DNA of 21,393 nt, taken from the IMG/VR virus record IMGVR_UViG_3300037261_000005, positions 1 to 21,393 of that record. The stretch is one strand, 5' to 3'. The position numbers and the translations under genes are program-made. Within the stretch, counting starts at the first letter, position 1. Every line of letters begins with the position of its first letter. Below the pieces are notes generated by a model. That model was not told the DNA's origin and did no database searches. It worked only from the letters and a program-made list of their open reading frames with translations. Source of the DNA: a virus. Shown piece by piece: positions 1 to 5,932 of the stretch.

Positions 1-987
1 GTGGACGGCCTCACGATGCGCTCGTTGTTCGTCATCTACACCGAGACGGAAGTCTGGGCGGCCGAGCAGACGGGCACGCAGGCCGTCTTCCAGTGGCAGC
101 AACTGTTCGGCAACGGCGGCCTGATCGCCCCGAACTGTGTCGTAGACGTTGACGGTGTCCACTACTGCTTCGGCCCGACCGACATCTACAAGCACGACGG
201 CACCACCAAGATATCAATCGTTGACAAGCGGAACCGTGACACGATTTACCGGAACCTGAACGTCAACGCCTCTGAAGCGTGCTTCGCCCAGTATATCCCG
301 CACCTAGACGCTGTCCTGTTCGGTTACCAGACGGGAGACACCTCGTTTTTCTTCAACAAGGCGGACAGGTGTAACGCAGGCGCCCTATACGATCTCACGA
401 ACGACACCTGGAGCTTCGTAAACCTCCCGAACGTCGCTGGGTTCGCCATGGCCAACACCGACTCGGTTTACACCTCCGCGTCTATCCCTGCGGGCGTCAC
501 GTCGGCCAACTGCGGCGGCTCCAGCTACGATCAGTTGAACACCCTTCGCAAGTCGGCTGTAGCTGTCTCTGCCTCGCTTAGTGGCCAGATTACGAACAGC
601 CGGCTCCTGGGCTACGACTATGTAACCCTGGGCTGGATGACATACGCCTGGGCGGCTGAAGTAAACCCGCCGATGTTTGTGGAGCGGACGGGCATAGCCC
701 TCGACCAAATGGGCTCAAATCTGACCACCTACAAGCGCATCAGGCGCCTGTTTCCTCAGGTTGAGATTTTCGACAACGTCCCGATACGCGTGGAGATCGG
801 CTACTCCAATACGCCCTCTGGTGTCGTCACCTGGGGTGCGCCGGTCAGCTTCAACCCCACGACGCAATACAAGGTGGACACCATTACAGGTGGCCGTTAC
901 CTCGCAGTTCGCTTCTCGACGGCTACGCTCGTGGACTTCGCGATTGTGGGCTTTGACTGTGATGTGAGCGACGGAGGCCATCGGTGA
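1..987 (+). CDS. Tail beta-propeller / DNA stabilisation-like protein, C-terminal part (5' truncated by window)
   Basis: The reading frame is already open at base 1, so the GTG there is probably not the true start and the N-terminal part lies outside the window. The 328 visible residues look like the C-terminal part of the P22 gp10-type stabilisation or tail-hub proteins of podoviruses. These form a beta-propeller that closes the portal after packaging and are usually about 450-700 residues long. Supporting features are the run GLIAPNCVVDVDGVHYCF followed by a KRNRDTIYRNLN segment (residues 40-90), and a later CNAGALYDLTNDTWSFVNLP blade-like strand pair. The rest is beta-rich with scattered aromatics and ends in DCDVSDGGHR. 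The stop overlaps the next gene's start (GTGA). The family call rests on resemblance only; a generic tail protein is the alternative. Confidence 0.6.
   Translation: MDGLTMRSLFVIYTETEVWAAEQTGTQAVFQWQQLFGNGGLIAPNCVVDVDGVHYCFGPTDIYKHDGTTKISIVDKRNRDTIYRNLNVNASEACFAQYIPHLDAVLFGYQTGDTSFFFNKADRCNAGALYDLTNDTWSFVNLPNVAGFAMANTDSVYTSASIPAGVTSANCGGSSYDQLNTLRKSAVAVSASLSGQITNSRLLGYDYVTLGWMTYAWAAEVNPPMFVERTGIALDQMGSNLTTYKRIRRLFPQVEIFDNVPIRVEIGYSNTPSGVVTWGAPVSFNPTTQYKVDTITGGRYLAVRFSTATLVDFAIVGFDCDVSDGGHR
973..977 (+). promoter_or_regulatory. Ribosome binding site GGAGG deciding a GTG start
   Basis: GGAGG lies six bases before the GTG at 984, inside the end of the upstream tail gene. It supports that GTG as the true start of the next gene and, with the GTGA overlap, suggests translational coupling. 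Confidence 0.6.
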
Positions 988-1298
988 CAGCCAACGTCGT
1001 CTTCTCAAGTATCCCCCCAACGCCCCCTCAGGGCGCTACACCGACACTAGAGGGGTCAGGGGCTCAGGTGTGGGCCGATCAGCGCGTCAAGGGCCTGATA
1101 CGGTCGGTCCTCGGGCTGATCCAGATGGCCGTCTGCAACGCCACGAAGGCGCCTACAAGTCCCGCAGACGGCACCACGAAGCTCTCCAGGTGGCCCTGGT
1201 GGCCCGTTTCAGGCCAGACGGCGGACGCGTGGGTTTTCTTCGACCAAGCCGCCGCTATCTGGCGCCTTACTTCGACAGCACCAACTTCAACACACTGA
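984..1298 (+). CDS. Small hypothetical phage protein (104 aa)
   Basis: I do not recognise the family. The protein has a Pro-rich N-terminus, a helix-like stretch near residues 30-52 (WADQRVKGLIRSVLGLIQMA) and a Trp-rich C-terminus (WPWWPVSG, WVFFDQAAAIWRL). There is no signal peptide or clear membrane segment. The GTG start overlaps the upstream tail gene stop by four bases and has a good GGAGG six bases upstream. The stop at 1296-1298 sits directly before the sulfotransferase gene, whose ribosome binding site overlaps it. Its place behind the tail protein suggests a minor virion or assembly role, which is inference. Confidence 0.7.
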   Translation: MTANVVFSSIPPTPPQGATPTLEGSGAQVWADQRVKGLIRSVLGLIQMAVCNATKAPTSPADGTTKLSRWPWWPVSGQTADAWVFFDQAAAIWRLTSTAPTSTH

Positions 1299-1303
1299 GG
1301 CCA

Positions 1304-1888
1304 ATGCCCCCTTTCGTCATTCTCGCACTCCCCCGTAGCCGAACAGCGTGGCTCAGCCACTTCCTGACATACGGCCCCTGGGTGTGCGGCCACGAAGAGT
1401 TGAGACACTGCCGCTCGCTGGAGGACGTAAAGTCCTGGCTTGATATGCCCTTCACAGGGACTTGCGAGACGGCCGCGGCACCTTACTGGCGGACGCTGCT
1501 GAAGCTGAGGCCTGATGTTCGAATTGTCGTCGTCCGAAGGGACGTTGAAGCGCCCTTTAAGTCGTTCCTGAAGATACCTGGGACGACGTGGGACGAGCCG
1601 GCCCTACGCGCGCAACTGCGCCATCTGGACTGCAAGCTAAACCAGATCGTGAAGCGTGTCCCGAACGTCCTTGAGGTTCAATTTGACGACCTCACAGACG
1701 AGGCCACCTGCGCGCGCATCTTCGAGTTCTGCTTAGAGATGCCTCACGCCTCTCCGCGCTGGCAGCAACTCGCCCCAATGAACATTCAATGTAACATGCC
1801 GATGATCCTGCGCTACTTCAGCACGCACATGCCGCAGTTGTTCAAGTTCTCGGCGCAAGTGAAGCAGGACACGCTAACATGGCTCTGA
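1304..1888 (+). CDS. Small PAPS-dependent sulfotransferase
   Basis: The 194-residue protein has the two cofactor signatures of the sulfotransferase superfamily, which moves sulfate from PAPS to a hydroxyl or amine acceptor. The 5'-phosphosulfate loop is at the N-terminus (ILALPRSRTAWLSHFL, residues 6-21). The 3'-phosphate motif is a strand followed by VVVRRDVEAPFKSFLK (residues 75-90), with an Arg pair and Ser87. A later segment, EVQFDDLTDEATCARIFEFC (124-143), matches the family's 'YEDL ... FLG' region. At 194 residues it is short for the family (about 200-300), but both motifs are intact. The open frame runs back to 1070, but that upstream part is Arg-rich and overlaps the previous gene in another frame, so I chose the ATG at 1304, just after GAGG. 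It overlaps the oxygenase gene by 10 bases. The acceptor is unknown. Confidence 0.8.
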   Translation: MPPFVILALPRSRTAWLSHFLTYGPWVCGHEELRHCRSLEDVKSWLDMPFTGTCETAAAPYWRTLLKLRPDVRIVVVRRDVEAPFKSFLKIPGTTWDEPALRAQLRHLDCKLNQIVKRVPNVLEVQFDDLTDEATCARIFEFCLEMPHASPRWQQLAPMNIQCNMPMILRYFSTHMPQLFKFSAQVKQDTLTWL

Positions 1889-2421
1889 TGACCAGGCTCA
1901 TGACGGGCCTGGATGTCGAGCCGCTGCTGAAGCAACTAGCTGCGCAGCCCCATCTGTGGTTTGAACGGCCGGACAGGCTCCTAGGCAATAGCCCTCACAG
2001 GGAAACACGCGACATCTGGGTTCGCTATATGGACCCTGCACTCTGCGCGGCCCACGACTTTACGACTCCGCATACGTCTATCTGGCTTCCTGGCGCGTCT
2101 TTAATACCAGCAGTGCGGGACCTTCACGCCGCCGTTACGCCTCCAGGCGCGGACATCGGCGGTGTGCTGATAACGCGCATCCCGCCGGGGAAACAAGTCT
2201 ACGCGCATCACGATCAAGGAACGTGGCACGCTGAGTGGTTCACGCACAAGGTGTGGATACCGCTGCGTGCCAACGACGAATGTATCAACCGGGTTGAACA
2301 CGAGCAAGCGGTTTGGCGACCGGGCGAGGCGTGGACCCACGACAACTTGCGCGTTCACTCGGTGGAGAACCACGGGGAAACGGAGCGGATTGTTCTGATC
2401 TGCTGCTTCAGAAAGGACTAA
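1879..2421 (+). CDS. 2-oxoglutarate/Fe(II)-dependent oxygenase (aspartyl hydroxylase-like)
   Basis: This 180-residue protein carries the double-stranded beta-helix oxygenase signature. The metal triad is HxD at H110/D112 (in VYAHHDQG) and a distal His160. R170 is well placed to bind 2-oxoglutarate, within RVHSVENHGETERIVLI, the usual H-x-V-x-N-x-G...R pattern. The HKVWIPLR strand at 123-130 recalls the 'R-x-H-x-P-L' strand of aspartyl/asparaginyl beta-hydroxylases and some lipid or peptide hydroxylases. Such enzymes couple 2-oxoglutarate decarboxylation to hydroxylation. The start overlaps the sulfotransferase gene by 10 bases; a second in-frame ATG at 1888 would give a one-base TGATG overlap. 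Either way translation is probably coupled, implying a joint task. The substrate cannot be read from the sequence. Confidence 0.78.
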   Translation: MALMTRLMTGLDVEPLLKQLAAQPHLWFERPDRLLGNSPHRETRDIWVRYMDPALCAAHDFTTPHTSIWLPGASLIPAVRDLHAAVTPPGADIGGVLITRIPPGKQVYAHHDQGTWHAEWFTHKVWIPLRANDECINRVEHEQAVWRPGEAWTHDNLRVHSVENHGETERIVLICCFRKD

Positions 2422-2425
2422 CGAC

Positions 2426-3919
2426 ATGCCTTGGAGTGTAGCCGCGGCAGCGGTAGGCGCAGTTGGCGCCATTGGTGCGGCGTCTATGAGTAAGGGCTCG
2501 GGCTCTGGCGGTTCCTCAGCAGGGACGAGCCAATCCGGACCTTGGGCTGGGCAGGTAGGCTACGACAACAACGCCATGATGGAGGCGCAGAGCGTCTACG
2601 GTCAGCGTCAGGCTCAAGGCCCCTTCACGGGCGAGATGGTTGCCCAGGGCACCCCTGGCCAGACCAACGCGGCGGGGGTGGCCGAGAACTTCAACCAAGG
2701 CCCTGGCGCCAACATACCCAACTACACGGCGGGCACTGCGGGCACCCTCATGGGCGCTGCAAGCCCCTACGTGCAAAACGCGGGTAACATCGCGGCCAAC
2801 GGCATCGCCGGCCCTAACCAAGGCCTCTACGGCACCCTACAAAACTACAGCACGGGCGCTAAGGCCATTGCAGGCGCTTCGGCTCCCCTCTCCACGGCTC
2901 TGAACTCCGCCGCAGTCTCTGGCGCGAACTCCCTTCAGGGGTTCCAGAACACGCTCACGAGCGCTGCCAACAAGGGCCTTTCAGACCCCACGCAGCAGAT
3001 TGAGCAGAACGCGCAAACCTACGCGAACGCTCCTCAAGTTCAGAACTCGGTCAACGCCACCAACGCGGCCATCAACCAGACCCTGAACGAGTCCACGCTG
3101 CCTACCCAGAACCAGCAGGAAGCCTCCGCTGGAGCGCTGAACAGCTCGCGCTCGGGCATGGCCGAGGGTATGGCGCGGCAGAACGCGGCGACCACCGAAG
3201 GGCTGGCCGACGCCAACATCTACAACAACGCCAACAACACCGGCATGGCGCAGGCGGGCAGCCTCTACACCGCAGGCCTCAACACCGCGACCCAGGCGGG
3301 CATGTTCGGCTACAACGACGTTGCGAACAACGCGAACACGCAGGCCCAGCAACAGATCGGCCTCAATGAGGCCAACACGACAAACCAGATGGGCGCCGCG
3401 AACGCCGGCCTCACGCAGGGCCTGAACTATTCGAACGCCGACATCAACGCCAAACTGAACGCCAACTCGCAGTTGGGCAACGCCACAAACATGGGCGTCA
3501 ACGCGGGCACAGCCGCGACCACCCAGGCGGGCAACAACTTCAGCCTGGGCGCCGCAGCAGGCACTCTCCAGCAACAGCAACAGCAGGCCGCGGACACCAA
3601 CGCCTACGACGTCTGGGGCAACAACAACACCTACCAGCAGGGCATCCTACAGCAATACTTCGGTATCGTCGGGGCACCTCTGGGGACGAGCGGCGCTACT
3701 ACGCAGACAGCGCAGGCCCCCTTCAACCCCGTTGGTATGGCGGCTGGCGGCGCTTCGGCGGCCTACGGTTTGTATAAGAACTACAAGCAGAACCAACAGG
3801 GGCAGCAGGCCAACTATGGCAACGCCCCGGCCGGTGGCTACGCCCAGTATGGCGCGGCGCAGTCCGGCCTCTACCAGCCACCTACAGGCGCAGGCGGAAC
3901 CTCCGCCAACTACTACTAA
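2426..3919 (+). CDS. Probable internal virion / DNA-ejection protein, Ala-Gly-Asn-Gln rich (497 aa)
   Basis: The N-terminus is a hydrophobic glycine-zipper-like stretch (residues 3-20, Ala/Val/Gly/Ile). Several hundred residues follow that are dominated by Ala, Asn, Gln, Gly and Thr, with a Gln run near residues 382-388 and a Gly/Tyr-rich tail. Charge is very low and there is no catalytic motif. This size, composition and N-terminal segment fit podovirus internal core or ejection proteins (the position of T7 gp14 or P22 gp7/gp20), which insert into the envelope to make a DNA channel. The ATG follows AAGGA about 10 bases upstream. Two larger probable ejection proteins follow directly, supporting the role by context. 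No specific family was recognised, so a structural tail protein remains possible. Confidence 0.55.
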   Translation: MPWSVAAAAVGAVGAIGAASMSKGSGSGGSSAGTSQSGPWAGQVGYDNNAMMEAQSVYGQRQAQGPFTGEMVAQGTPGQTNAAGVAENFNQGPGANIPNYTAGTAGTLMGAASPYVQNAGNIAANGIAGPNQGLYGTLQNYSTGAKAIAGASAPLSTALNSAAVSGANSLQGFQNTLTSAANKGLSDPTQQIEQNAQTYANAPQVQNSVNATNAAINQTLNESTLPTQNQQEASAGALNSSRSGMAEGMARQNAATTEGLADANIYNNANNTGMAQAGSLYTAGLNTATQAGMFGYNDVANNANTQAQQQIGLNEANTTNQMGAANAGLTQGLNYSNADINAKLNANSQLGNATNMGVNAGTAATTQAGNNFSLGAAAGTLQQQQQQAADTNAYDVWGNNNTYQQGILQQYFGIVGAPLGTSGATTQTAQAPFNPVGMAAGGASAAYGLYKNYKQNQQGQQANYGNAPAGGYAQYGAAQSGLYQPPTGAGGTSANYY

Positions 3920-3931
3920 GGGAGACCGCTT

Positions 3932-5914
3932 ATGCCTCTAGGAATGGGTCTCAGCTCAATCCAGCAGCTACAGGCGCTCGGCATCCTGCCACAAGAGCAG
4001 ACGCCGCCGGCGCCGCAGATGCCGCCTTCACCAACGCCGACACGGCCCCCCCTGGCCGCTTCCCCAATGGACGGTATGGGCGAGGCGTCTATGCCTATGC
4101 CGCCTGGGGCCACACCTACGGCCGCGCAGGCTCAGGCCGCTACGCCAGGAATGGGCAACATCGCCGGCGCGCTCATGCCTGCCTTAACGCAGTCTGACGA
4201 CGCGCGGCGCGCCGCCGCCGCGCCGGACGCAGCTTCCACGGTGCAAGCCTTGGACGCCGCCAAGGACGCTACAAGCCCACCTCAAGGCCTCTACGGTCCA
4301 CCTAACGCCCCAGCAGGCCCCCCGCCGCCCCCTCAAGGCCTCTACGGGCCTCCTCAGGGTGCTCCCGCTAGTGCTCCCGCCCAGACGGCTCCTACGCCGC
4401 CTGTGGCCCCTCCAGGGCCTGTAGCGCCCCCTCAGCCTATGACGGCGACACCGGACGCTTCCGCTCCGGAGCCTCAAGCTCCTCAGGCACCCCAAGGGCA
4501 AGCGCCGGCCAGTGGCGGGAAATACGCGCCAGCCCAAATCACGGCGGCGCTGATTAAAGCGGGCGTGCCACCTGACGACGCCAACACGTTGACGGCCGTT
4601 AGTGGCGCCGAAAGCAGCTACAACCCCAGCGCGGTCGGACCAAAGAACCGTAACGGCACAACCGACTACGGCCTGTTTCAGATTAACTCCGCCCATGGCG
4701 ACCTCAACCCCGCCAGCTTGCCCGGTGCTGACTTGGATACCCAGGCGCAAGCCGCGGCGGCGGTGTATAAAAAGGAAGGCCTGGGTGCTTGGAGCACGTA
4801 TAACGACGGCCGCTACAAGACCTTTATGGGGGGCACGCAGTTCGCAGGCCCCGGAGCGCCACCTTCGGGCTCACCTTCAGGCAACCTTCAGTCAGCCCAA
4901 AACGCCATGGGCGGCGGCCTCTCCAACCAAGCCGACGCCATCGGGATCAACCCCGACGAGATCATGAGCATGGCCACGAAGCTGGGCTACAAGCCTACGG
5001 ACAACCTGACCGGCCCCGGCGACAAATACATCGCGATGGGCCTGGGCATGATGGGCGGCCGGACAATGGCCGACTCGTTCAAGAACGCGGGCGAGGCATA
5101 CCAGGGTATGCGTGGGCAGGACATTGCCATGCGCGAGAAGCAGAACAGCAACGCAATGTCGATGGCTCAGGTGGGCATCAACGACGCCCGTATGAACCAA
5201 CAGATGCGGATGCAGGCGGCGCAGAACGCTCTGGGAAACAGGCGTGCGGATCAGCAGCAAGTCTACCAGAACGCCATGCTCGGCATCAAGCAGGAAGGTC
5301 AGGCGAACGCTACGGCGCGCGTTGACGGCACGGCCGCGGCCAATATCGCGGGCGCCAAGGAAGCCAGCGCGGACGTTCAGGAACTCATGGACGGCCAGCA
5401 GGCCGGCACCTTGCAGATGCAGAAGATTGACCAAGTCCAGAAGCTTCTCACCTCCGGTCAGGTATCCCCAGGACCGACAGGCGCCGCCCAGATGAAGACG
5501 GCGCTGGGCAACCTGCTCGGAGTGTCAATCAACGGCGCCGATCCGAACGCCAACCAGATGCTTCAGCAGGCGATCTCGTCAGCCCGAGGCAGTGGCATCA
5601 TGGGCAAGAACATGCGCACGCAGAAAGAGTTCGACACCGTCATGCAGGGGATGCTGAACTTCGACAAGCAGGGTCCCGAGGCGATGGGGCAGGTGCTCAA
5701 CTCGCTCCGGAACATCTCCGACCAGCGTATCCAGGCGGGGCAGGCTTTCTACAAGCTCCCTCAGGATCAGCAGACGAAGATGCGGCGTGACCCAGTCGTT
5801 GTCGGTAAGTTCATGCAGGATCAGGCCGACAAGTGGTCTCAGACCATGAACCAAGGCGGTGGCATGTATACCGCCAAGGACCCAACGACGGGCCTGGGCT
5901 TCACGATCCACTAA
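3932..5914 (+). CDS. Internal virion protein with lytic transglycosylase (SLT-like) domain (660 aa)
   Basis: Residues 1-195 are Pro/Ala/Gln-rich and probably disordered, with two copies of PQGLYGPP. Residues 196-300 form a lysozyme-like transglycosylase domain. The expected catalytic Glu is E227 in the AVSGAESSYNPSAVG context, then DYGLFQIN (245-252), and an A-A-V-Y-K-K...GAWSTYNDGRY segment (277-295) typical of the end of the fold. Such domains cut peptidoglycan between MurNAc and GlcNAc; in virions they open the wall locally during DNA entry, as in T7 gp16. Residues 310-660 are helical and Gln/Met/Ala-rich, probably structural. A GGGAGA ribosome binding site precedes the ATG. It lies between two other low-complexity virion proteins, which argues against a free endolysin. 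Confidence 0.75.
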   Translation: MPLGMGLSSIQQLQALGILPQEQTPPAPQMPPSPTPTRPPLAASPMDGMGEASMPMPPGATPTAAQAQAATPGMGNIAGALMPALTQSDDARRAAAAPDAASTVQALDAAKDATSPPQGLYGPPNAPAGPPPPPQGLYGPPQGAPASAPAQTAPTPPVAPPGPVAPPQPMTATPDASAPEPQAPQAPQGQAPASGGKYAPAQITAALIKAGVPPDDANTLTAVSGAESSYNPSAVGPKNRNGTTDYGLFQINSAHGDLNPASLPGADLDTQAQAAAAVYKKEGLGAWSTYNDGRYKTFMGGTQFAGPGAPPSGSPSGNLQSAQNAMGGGLSNQADAIGINPDEIMSMATKLGYKPTDNLTGPGDKYIAMGLGMMGGRTMADSFKNAGEAYQGMRGQDIAMREKQNSNAMSMAQVGINDARMNQQMRMQAAQNALGNRRADQQQVYQNAMLGIKQEGQANATARVDGTAAANIAGAKEASADVQELMDGQQAGTLQMQKIDQVQKLLTSGQVSPGPTGAAQMKTALGNLLGVSINGADPNANQMLQQAISSARGSGIMGKNMRTQKEFDTVMQGMLNFDKQGPEAMGQVLNSLRNISDQRIQAGQAFYKLPQDQQTKMRRDPVVVGKFMQDQADKWSQTMNQGGGMYTAKDPTTGLGFTIH

Positions 5915-5932
5915 CGTAACGGAAGGGCCGTC

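Noticed and set aside
1070-1303. N-terminal extension of the sulfotransferase frame
   Set aside because: The extension is Arg/Gly-rich, overlaps the 104-residue gene in another frame and precedes an intact cofactor motif that starts only a few residues after the ATG at 1304.
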